Of a stretch of 17,302 bases of DNA, positions 7,519 to 13,160 are shown piece by piece. The notes under the pieces are model-generated. The model made no database searches and had not been told where the DNA came from. It worked only from the letters and a program-made list of their open reading frames with translations. Numbering within the stretch: position 1 is the first letter of the stretch; each line of letters opens with the position of its first letter. A program made the translations under genes and the position numbers. This stretch comes from Acidobacteriota bacterium. Lineage in GTDB: Bacteria; Acidobacteriota; Terriglobia; UBA7540. The stretch is taken from the NCBI GenBank assembly GCA_021784615.1, contig JAJYHU010000009.1:1-17302 (forward strand), written 5' to 3'.

Positions 7519-8148
7519 TCAACGGCGGTCCCGCAAGGGGCCCCGAACCGCAACGGCCAGCGGCTCAATCAGCCGGAATTCCAGCGGCGTAGCGGCGGGC
7601 ATTCGCACGTCTTTCCCGCCGGAATTCGCCGCCCCGGCCGCGCCTGCCTGTGCGTCCGCCGCGCTTCCAACCAGCGATGTGCCCACTCCTGCCGGTGCGC
7701 CTCCAAAGGCTCCGCCGTTTTCGCCCCTGCCGGCCGCCTCCCAGTTTGGCGCCTGATAACCGCTTCCGTACTCAGCAACGTCGGTTGTGTCAACCTCGTA
7801 ATTCCACCCGTTTATTACAACGCGATTCAGCGTCAGGCGGAGCCGCGCCGTTCCATCGAGGCTGGCGGCGGCCCGCGCATCAACAACTTTGCCGATGATC
7901 CGGGCTCCCTCGGGAATGGCGACCTCGCCGCCAAACGAAACCGGCTTGGTGAGAGTCGCCTCAAACTCATCGCCCGGCCTGCTTTGGTCACTGGCCAGCG
8001 CATGGCCCAGCCGAACGGTCAATACCGTTCCGGCGGGGACGGATACTCTTACCGCAGCGGGAGGTTTTGTCACCCAGACGCCTGCCACACCCAATGCAAT
8101 TGCGACCGGAATGCCTACCGACGCATATCGCTGCCTTGGCCATTTCAT
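7519..8148 (-). CDS. Exported or membrane-anchored beta-rich hypothetical protein
   Basis: 209 aa from the ATG at 8148, chosen because GGGAG lies 6 bases upstream and the hydrophobic segment (residues about 11-27) follows directly; the frame is open 68 codons further but without support. The N-terminus reads as an uncleaved anchor or signal sequence. Residues about 34-120 form a beta-rich domain with VPAGTVLTVRL, GDEFEATL, AIPEGARIIGKV and TARLRLTL. A Gly/Ala-rich low-complexity stretch (about 133-180) follows, then a last strand, LEFRLIEPLAVAV. I associate this arrangement with exported hypothetical proteins of Acidobacteria but know no function. It precedes the SYLF gene on the same strand, so both may act in the envelope. 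Confidence 0.75.
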   Translation of the reverse strand: MKWPRQRYASVGIPVAIALGVAGVWVTKPPAAVRVSVPAGTVLTVRLGHALASDQSRPGDEFEATLTKPVSFGGEVAIPEGARIIGKVVDARAAASLDGTARLRLTLNRVVINGWNYEVDTTDVAEYGSGYQAPNWEAAGRGENGGAFGGAPAGVGTSLVGSAADAQAGAAGAANSGGKDVRMPAATPLEFRLIEPLAVAVRGPLRDRR

Positions 8149-8383
8149 AAAGCTCTCCCAAAAAGAATCCGCCTGATCAGGAGCAAGCGAGTCTCCAAAG
8201 TGGGCAGCGGCAACAAACTGATAACAATCCGTTTGGTATGCAGTATTAAGAAGGTTTTCGGTAAAAATTACATCACTCGTTTCATAATTTCGGCCAAACC
8301 CTGCCTTGCCGCCTGGAACGGAGGGCTCATATCGATCAGGAGAACCGGTCAACCTTCTTCCCTCTGTTTTTTTGCGGACACAG

Positions 8384-8392
8384 TGCTACAAT
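8384..8392 (+). promoter_or_regulatory. Extended -10 promoter immediately upstream of ruvC
   Basis: TGcTACAAT, an extended -10 one mismatch from TATAAT. The -35 is weak (CTGTTT at 17-base spacing). Transcription would begin at about 8399-8400, leaving almost no leader before an in-frame GTG at 8401 and about 15 bases before the GTG at 8416. Confidence 0.5.
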
Positions 8393-8415
8393 TCCTTAGC
8401 GTGGCGGGAACAGCG

Positions 8416-8943
8416 GTGAATCCCATTCGAGTAATCGGCATCGACCCGGGCCTCAACATAACCGGTTACGGCATTATTGAACGCCAGAGAGCCGGAACCG
8501 CCCTGGTCGAGGCGGGAGTTATTCGCCTGCCCCCCAGCCAGGACAACAATCTGCCGTTGCGCCTGGAGTCGCTTTTCAAGGAAGTTCAAGAGATCATCGA
8601 AGAATTTCAGCCGGCGACCCTATGCCTTGAGGAGGTTTTCAGCCACGCGGACTATCCCCGCACGGCGATTCTGATGGGACACGCGCGCGGGGTGATCTGC
8701 CTGGCGGCAAGGCTTGCAAGGATTCCGGTCTTCCACCTTTCGGCCAAGCGGGTCAAGCAGTCCGTAACCGGCAACGGCAGCGCCTCAAAATTGCAAGTGC
8801 AGCGGGCTGTGCAGCAGCGGTTTTCCTTGGCGTTGCCTCCCAAGCCTCCGGACGTTGCCGACGCGCTGGCCGTGGCCTTGTGCTACCTCAACTCGCTGCG
8901 GGTGCCGGCGAACGGGTCGCAGGCAAGAAGCAAAGCGCTGTAG
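8416..8943 (+). CDS. ruvC: Crossover junction endodeoxyribonuclease RuvC
   Basis: A dimeric Mg-dependent nuclease that cuts Holliday junctions symmetrically, working with RuvAB. About 175 aa from the GTG at 8416, which gives the standard family N-terminus (MNPIRVIGIDPG). An in-frame GTG at 8401 would add five residues. Catalytic acids are in place: D10 (GIDPG), E72 (LEEVF), and D146 and D149 (PPDVADAL). SAKRVKQSVTGNG and the K125-containing stretch match the DNA-binding loop region. No Shine-Dalgarno is evident, which fits the near-leaderless promoter. It is the first gene of a ruvC-ruvA-ruvB run; ruvA follows after 22 bases. Confidence 0.93.
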   Translation: MNPIRVIGIDPGLNITGYGIIERQRAGTALVEAGVIRLPPSQDNNLPLRLESLFKEVQEIIEEFQPATLCLEEVFSHADYPRTAILMGHARGVICLAARLARIPVFHLSAKRVKQSVTGNGSASKLQVQRAVQQRFSLALPPKPPDVADALAVALCYLNSLRVPANGSQARSKAL

Positions 8944-8952
8944 AATTCAGCC

Positions 8953-8969
8953 GAGGAGCAATGCCCTGA
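8953..8969 (+). promoter_or_regulatory. ruvA ribosome site with overlapping mini-ORF and CTG start
   Basis: GAGGAG (8953-8958) is followed 7 bases later by CTG (8966-8968), which is in frame with RuvA. Between them ATG-CCC-TGA (8961-8969) forms a two-codon ORF in another frame whose stop overlaps the CTG. The Shine-Dalgarno spacing is ideal for the CTG and too short (2 bases) for the ATG. Confidence 0.6.
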
Positions 8970-9622
8970 TCTCAGAAATTACCGGCGAAGTCCTTTACGA
9001 CCGCATCACCCACCATTCGCTATTGGTGCGCATTGATGCGCTCTGTTATGAAGTCTTTGTTCCCTCGGGAATTATCTCGCGCCTCAGGCAGACGCCCGAG
9101 GACCAGCGCCAGAACCCCCTGACTTTTTACACGATTTACTACATTGACGGAGGCATGGCCGGCGGCCACCTGACGCCCAAGCTGGTGGGTTTTCTTGACC
9201 CCTTGGACCGCGAGTTTTTCGAGGCTTTCACCAAAGTGCCCGGCGTAGGGTTTATGCGGGCGCTGAAGTGCCTGGTGCGGCCGATGAATGAAATCGCCCT
9301 GGCGATCGAGCGCGGCGACGCGCCGTTCCTGAAGGAACTGCCGTACATCGGCGCCAAGACGGCGGAACGCATTGTCACCGACCTGCGCGGCAAAATGGCC
9401 AAGTTTGCGCTGGCCCGAAGCGAGCAGCCGCTCTCGATCGAACACGAATCGGTTTCAGAACTAAAGGTGGAGGCGATGCAGGTCCTCGAGCAGCTTGAGT
9501 ATACCCGTTCAGAAGCCGAGCGGATGGCCGCCGAGATATTTGCCAAGCACAAGAATCTGAAGTCCGTTGAGGAATTCGTGCGCAGAGTTTTTGAGCAGCG
9601 GCAGGAAGCAGCAAAAAGCTGA
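8966..9622 (+). CDS. ruvA: Holliday junction DNA helicase subunit RuvA, divergent type
   Basis: Tetrameric junction-binding partner of RuvB, 218 aa (E. coli has 203). Beginning at the CTG codon 8966 gives (M)ISEITGEVLYD, aligning with the usual MI-x-x-L-x-G start. Domain I is an OB fold (1-80). Domain II has two helix-hairpin-helix motifs: VPGVGFMRALKCL (91-103) and LPYIGAKTAERIV (125-137). Domain III (about 165-218) is the RuvB-contacting helical domain. The strand-loop YIDGGMAGGHLTPKLVGFL replaces the usual RED-x-x-x-LYGF, so only one residue (D61) could serve in the acidic pin. VRPMNEIALAIERGD and DLRGKMAKFAL resemble planctomycete-type RuvA as I remember it. It lies between ruvC and ruvB. 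Confidence 0.88.
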   Translation: MISEITGEVLYDRITHHSLLVRIDALCYEVFVPSGIISRLRQTPEDQRQNPLTFYTIYYIDGGMAGGHLTPKLVGFLDPLDREFFEAFTKVPGVGFMRALKCLVRPMNEIALAIERGDAPFLKELPYIGAKTAERIVTDLRGKMAKFALARSEQPLSIEHESVSELKVEAMQVLEQLEYTRSEAERMAAEIFAKHKNLKSVEEFVRRVFEQRQEAAKS

Positions 9623-9654
9623 AAGCTCGCGGAGATCAATAAGGCTGGCAAGGT

Positions 9655-10683
9655 ATGCCGAGAGAACGACTCGTATCCCCTGACTTGCTCTCGCAGGATG
9701 AAGAGAGTTTCAACCAGACCCTGCGCCCGCCGTCGCTCGACCAGTACGTAGGACAGCAAAAGGCCGTCGAGAAGCTCGCCATTGCCTTGCAGGCGGCGCG
9801 GCAACGCTCCGAGCCCGCCGAACACACCTTGCTGTTCGGGCCGCCGGGCCTTGGCAAAACCACTCTCGCCTATATTATTGCCAACTCCATGGGAGCAAAG
9901 ATTACGACCACCTCCGGCCCCGCGCTTGAACGGACGGGCGACTTGATGGGAATTCTCACCAACCTGGGCGAGGGAGATATTTTGTTTGTCGATGAAATCC
10001 ACCGCCTGCCGGCCAACATCGAAGAATTCCTTTATCCCGCAATGGAGGACTTCAAGGTCGACTTTGTCGTGGACAAGGGCATGTTTGCCAAAACCATCAA
10101 TGTGCCGCTGAAAAAGTTCACTCTGGTTGGAGCCACCACGCGCGCCGGCAGTCTTTCGGCGCCTTTGCGGAATCGCTTCGGACTGTTCTTTCACTTGGAG
10201 TTTTATTCCGTCGACGACCTGAAGCAAATCATTGCACGCTCGGCCCGGATTCTGGGCGTGCCCATCGACGACAAAGGGACGGCCGAAATCGCGCGGCGCG
10301 CCCGCGGAACTCCGCGCATTGCCAATCGCCTGTTGCGGCGCGTGCGGGACTTTGCCGACGTCAAGGCCGACGGGAAAATTAGCGATGAAGTCGCCCGCCA
10401 GGCTTTGAAGCTGGAAGGAGTGGACGAGCAGGGACTTGACGAGCTGGACCGGAATTTTCTTTCCACCATCATCCGCCTTTATAAGGGCGGCCCGGTGGGA
10501 GTTGAAGCCATCTCCGCCACGCTCAACGAGGAAGTGGACACTCTGGTCGATATGGTTGAGCCCTATCTGCTCCAGCAGGGATTCATCAGCCGGACCAAGA
10601 GCGGACGCACGGCCAACGAGCCGGCCTATAAGCATCTGAAAATACCCATGCGCGGAGGCGACCCGCAAACGCTGTTCCAATAG
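9655..10683 (+). CDS. ruvB: Holliday junction branch-migration ATPase RuvB
   Basis: Hexameric AAA+ motor that drives branch migration with RuvA. 342 aa, normal length. Motifs in order: Walker A GPPGLGKTT (62-70), Walker B ILFVDEIH (D113, E114), sensor 1 GATTRAG (159-165), arginine finger LRNRFG (R174) and sensor 2 GTPRIANR (R221). The C-terminal winged helix covers about 265-335. The ATG at 9655 follows ruvA by 32 bases with an AAGG close upstream. folK starts 11 bases after its stop, so the ruv genes and the cofactor genes appear to form one transcription unit. Confidence 0.96.
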   Translation: MPRERLVSPDLLSQDEESFNQTLRPPSLDQYVGQQKAVEKLAIALQAARQRSEPAEHTLLFGPPGLGKTTLAYIIANSMGAKITTTSGPALERTGDLMGILTNLGEGDILFVDEIHRLPANIEEFLYPAMEDFKVDFVVDKGMFAKTINVPLKKFTLVGATTRAGSLSAPLRNRFGLFFHLEFYSVDDLKQIIARSARILGVPIDDKGTAEIARRARGTPRIANRLLRRVRDFADVKADGKISDEVARQALKLEGVDEQGLDELDRNFLSTIIRLYKGGPVGVEAISATLNEEVDTLVDMVEPYLLQQGFISRTKSGRTANEPAYKHLKIPMRGGDPQTLFQ

Positions 10684-10694
10684 AACGCCCGAAC

Positions 10695-11252
10695 ATGAAG
10701 CAAGTCTATCTCGCCTTTGGCTCAAACCTCGGTTCCCCGGTCCAGAACATCAGGAAAGCGCTCGCCGCGCTTCCGGATGCCGGGGTTGAAGTTCGCCGCG
10801 TTTCCTCTTTCTATCGCACGGAACCGGTGGAATTGATCCACCAGCCCTGGTTTGTGAATTGCGTCGCGGAAACCGCAACGAACCTGATGCCGCTGCAACT
10901 TTTGAAGGCCGTGCAAAGAGTCGAACGGGCGCTCGGCCGGCGCAAGGTTGTCGACAAAGGGCCGCGAACCATTGACATTGACATTCTGCTCTATGAAAAT
11001 GTGGTCGTTCAGTCGAATACCCTGAAGATTCCCCATGAGGGTTTAAGCCATCGCCGCTTCGTTCTCGCACCGCTCTCGGAACTCGAGCGGAACCTGCGGC
11101 ATCCCGTAACCCAGCGCACGGTGCTGGAAATGCTGGGTGCTTTGTCCGACCACAGCCAGGTAATCCGCATGGACGCGGAGAGCGAGACACCCCTCAAGGG
11201 ACAGGTGGAGCATGCAGCAAGCGCCGCCGCTAATATGAGAGAGCCATCTTAA
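10695..11252 (+). CDS. folK: 6-hydroxymethyl-7,8-dihydropterin pyrophosphokinase (HPPK)
   Basis: Transfers pyrophosphate from ATP to 6-hydroxymethyl-7,8-dihydropterin in folate synthesis. 185 aa. Family motifs: LAFGSNLG near the N-terminus, SSFYRTEPVE (37-46), ERALGRRKVVDKGPRTIDID, with Mg ligands D94 and D96, and HRRFVLAPLSEL (119-130). The C-terminal 25 residues after about 160 go beyond the usual fold and are Ala/Glu-rich. The ATG lies 11 bases after ruvB with no strong ribosome site of its own, suggesting translational coupling. The deoxynucleoside kinase gene follows after 14 bases. Confidence 0.94.
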   Translation: MKQVYLAFGSNLGSPVQNIRKALAALPDAGVEVRRVSSFYRTEPVELIHQPWFVNCVAETATNLMPLQLLKAVQRVERALGRRKVVDKGPRTIDIDILLYENVVVQSNTLKIPHEGLSHRRFVLAPLSELERNLRHPVTQRTVLEMLGALSDHSQVIRMDAESETPLKGQVEHAASAAANMREPS

Positions 11253-11266
11253 ACAAGGAATTTTCC

Positions 11267-11932
11267 GTGCCCAACCCTCCACTTTACGAAGCGCCCCGGT
11301 TCATCGCGGTTGAAGGACCGATTCGAGTCGGCAAAACGACCCTTGCCGACATCCTCGCCAATCGGATGGGCGCCGAGCGATTGCGCGACGTGGACGACAA
11401 CCCTTTCCTCCGAAGCTTTTATGGTGAAAAGCCCGGCGCCGCCTTTACAAGCCAGTTGTATTTCCTGCTGGAGCGCTTCAAGCAGCTTCGCGCGCTGGAC
11501 CTTACGGCCTCCGCAAACCGCGTTGTGGTCAGCGATTATATCTTTGAAAAAGACAAGCTATTCGCCTACCTCAACCTGAATGACGCTGAATTGCGGCTTT
11601 ACGAGCAGTACTACGAGCAGTTTGTCGAGCAGGTTCCCATCCCCGATTTGGTGATATACTTGCAAGCGAAGCCGGAGATGCTCAAAAAGCGGATTGAGAA
11701 GAAGAATGCGCCCTTCGAAAACCGCATTTCAGAGGAATACCTCGAGGCGGTAATCAACGCATACGAGCACTTCTTCTTTCATTATCACTCGAGCAATCTT
11801 CTGGTGATTGAAACGTCCGAGATCGACTTTGTCGACCGGAACGAAGACTTAAAGCAGTTGCTGAAGCGTTTGAGTCAGCCGGTTCAGGGGACTCAGTACT
11901 TTTTGCCGCTTGGATCCGCCCCCGCGGACTGA
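11267..11932 (+). CDS. Deoxynucleoside kinase (dNK / dGK-dAK family)
   Basis: Phosphorylates deoxynucleosides for salvage. 221 aa, usual length. The P-loop is GPIRVGKTT (17-25). VSDYIFEKDKLFA (88-100) corresponds to the DR-containing nucleoside-binding motif. LVIYLQAKPEMLKKRIEKKNAPFE (128-151) holds the strand and arginine-containing lid region. The start is a GTG at 11267 with AAGGAA 6 bases upstream. Specificity (dG/dA against dT/dC) cannot be settled by eye. Its place between folK and panB is an arrangement I associate with Acidobacteria, and it joins nucleotide salvage to cofactor synthesis in one transcription unit. Confidence 0.9.
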   Translation: MPNPPLYEAPRFIAVEGPIRVGKTTLADILANRMGAERLRDVDDNPFLRSFYGEKPGAAFTSQLYFLLERFKQLRALDLTASANRVVVSDYIFEKDKLFAYLNLNDAELRLYEQYYEQFVEQVPIPDLVIYLQAKPEMLKKRIEKKNAPFENRISEEYLEAVINAYEHFFFHYHSSNLLVIETSEIDFVDRNEDLKQLLKRLSQPVQGTQYFLPLGSAPAD

Positions 11933-12040
11933 GACGGTCGCATACGGCGGCCCGCCGCAGGGCTTTCGGCCCGCAAGGCAAGCAGCCCGTATAGAATTCG
12001 AGTTTTTCGACCCTCTCTTTCCAGACGAGTGGCGGCCATT

Positions 12041-12072
12041 GAGGGGCCGCAGGGCAAGTTGAGGAGCCCCTC
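12041..12072 (+). other. Inverted repeat GAGGGGC / GCCCCTC (hairpin, no T run)
   Basis: A perfect 7-bp stem (12041-12047 with 12066-12072) around an 18-base loop. It directly abuts the next hairpin, sharing base 12072, so the two could compete or stack in RNA. Confidence 0.45.
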
Positions 12073-12107
12073 ATAACCGATCTGGGACCGGGAGGGTTAT
12101 GTTTTTT
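12072..12107 (+). terminator. Intrinsic terminator or attenuator ahead of panB
   Basis: CATAACC (12072-12078) pairs perfectly with GGTTATG (12095-12101) across a 16-base GC-rich loop, followed directly by six T (12102-12107). The form is that of a Rho-independent terminator, although the stem is A-U rich at its base and the loop is long. It lies 58 bases upstream of panB, so it could end the ruv-folK-dNK transcript or act conditionally. Confidence 0.45.
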
Positions 12108-12165
12108 CAGGAGGGCCAGTCCGGCGCAGAGCGATTTTTTTGAGCCATGTTAAGGAGAGAACGCC

Positions 12166-13044
12166 ATGGACCCTAAGGCATCGGCCGTGAGCAAAGTTAC
12201 CGTTCCCGCCGTCCTTGAGCGCAAGCTCCGCGGGGAAAAAATCACAGCGCTTACCGCCTACGATTACCCGACAGCACGCCTGGTTGATGAAGCCGGGATC
12301 GATGTTCTCCTGGTAGGCGACTCCCTGGCCCAGGTGGTGCTCGGTTACGATTCCACCGTGCCGCTTTCCAGTGAAGAAATGCTTCATCACCTTCGCGCGG
12401 CGCGGCGCGGAGTGAAAAGGGCGCTGCTTGTTGCCGACCTCCCTTACGGCTCTTACCATACCGGCGCAAAGGAAGCGATTGAAACAAGCTTGCGCTTCAT
12501 CAAAGAGGGCGGCGCTGAAGCCGTCAAGATTGAAGGCGGCAAGTCACGCGCGCGCCTGGTCCGCCGCCTGGTGGATGCGGAAATTCCCGTCATGGGCCAC
12601 ATTGGGCTTACACCTCAATCCATCCACCGCCTGGGCGGCTACTCGGTCCAGGGCCGGAGCCTGGAAGCGGCGAATGGGCTGCTGGCGGACGCGCAGGCGT
12701 TGGAAGATGCAGGCGTTTTCGCCATCGTGTTGGAGGCGATTCCTCGTGAGCTGGCAACGACGTTGACCCGGCGGCTGCGCATCCCGACCATCGGCATTGG
12801 AGCGGGACCCGACTGTGACGGACAGGTGTTGGTTTTCCATGACCTGGTCGGGCTGAGCTTTGAGCGGCCGGCCAAGTTTGTGCGGCCTTACGCAAACCTG
12901 CAACAAACTCTGCTCGACGCTCTTACGCGCTTCAAAGGGGATGTTTCCGAAGGCCGCTATCCGAGCGACCGCGAGTCCTACCATGGGTCGCCAACCCTCC
13001 TCGATCAGTTTGAAAAGGAGGTTTCACCCAGGACGCGGTCTTGA
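12166..13044 (+). CDS. panB: 3-methyl-2-oxobutanoate hydroxymethyltransferase (ketopantoate hydroxymethyltransferase)
   Basis: First committed enzyme of pantothenate synthesis: transfers a hydroxymethyl group from methylene-tetrahydrofolate to 2-ketoisovalerate. 292 aa, slightly long at both ends. Conserved features: TAYDYPTARLVDEAG (30-44), VGDSLAQVVLGYDSTVPLS with metal ligand D52, VADLPYGSY with D91, AVKIEGG with E123, GHIGLTPQS (144-152), catalytic E190 in VLEAIP, and GIGAGPDCDGQVLV (210-223). A strong AAGGAG lies 8 bases before the ATG. The enzyme uses a folate cofactor, which ties it to folK two genes upstream. panC follows after 116 bases with its own promoter candidate. Confidence 0.96.
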   Translation: MDPKASAVSKVTVPAVLERKLRGEKITALTAYDYPTARLVDEAGIDVLLVGDSLAQVVLGYDSTVPLSSEEMLHHLRAARRGVKRALLVADLPYGSYHTGAKEAIETSLRFIKEGGAEAVKIEGGKSRARLVRRLVDAEIPVMGHIGLTPQSIHRLGGYSVQGRSLEAANGLLADAQALEDAGVFAIVLEAIPRELATTLTRRLRIPTIGIGAGPDCDGQVLVFHDLVGLSFERPAKFVRPYANLQQTLLDALTRFKGDVSEGRYPSDRESYHGSPTLLDQFEKEVSPRTRS

Positions 13045-13051
13045 GTATAAT
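13023..13051 (+). promoter_or_regulatory. Candidate panC promoter inside the 3' end of panB
   Basis: TTCACC (13023-13028), a 17-base spacer and a perfect TATAAT (13046-13051). The -10 box begins two bases after the panB stop codon. Transcription would begin near 13058, about 100 bases ahead of the panC ATG. Confidence 0.5.
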
Positions 13052-13160
13052 GCCTACAGTGCTGGCGGCAAGAGTTCCATACTTTTTGTAAAGTACAGAT
13101 CGGAAAAACCCACGGTGAGCGAGTCACCTCCATCTATCGGCAGATCGATCGGAAAGACCC

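Larger units (their letters stand above)
11933..12165 (+). other. Leader region of panB with tandem hairpins
   Basis: This 233-base gap within the plus-strand block contains two adjacent inverted repeats, the second followed by a T run, and the panB ribosome site AAGGAG (12152-12157, 8 bases before the ATG). I find no clear promoter between the T run and panB. No protein-coding frame is convincing here. Confidence 0.55.

Noticed and set aside
7201..8415. The ruvC frame extended about 400 codons upstream
   Set aside because: The extension is antisense to two exported-protein genes. RuvC homology begins at the GTG at 8416, next to a promoter-like sequence.
9139..10725. A 528-codon minus-strand open frame over ruvA, ruvB and folK
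   Set aside because: Shadow of three well-supported genes; no motif or ribosome site.
10695..11932. A folK-deoxynucleoside kinase gene fusion
   Set aside because: The two frames differ and are separated by a stop and a 14-base gap with its own AAGGAA site and GTG start.
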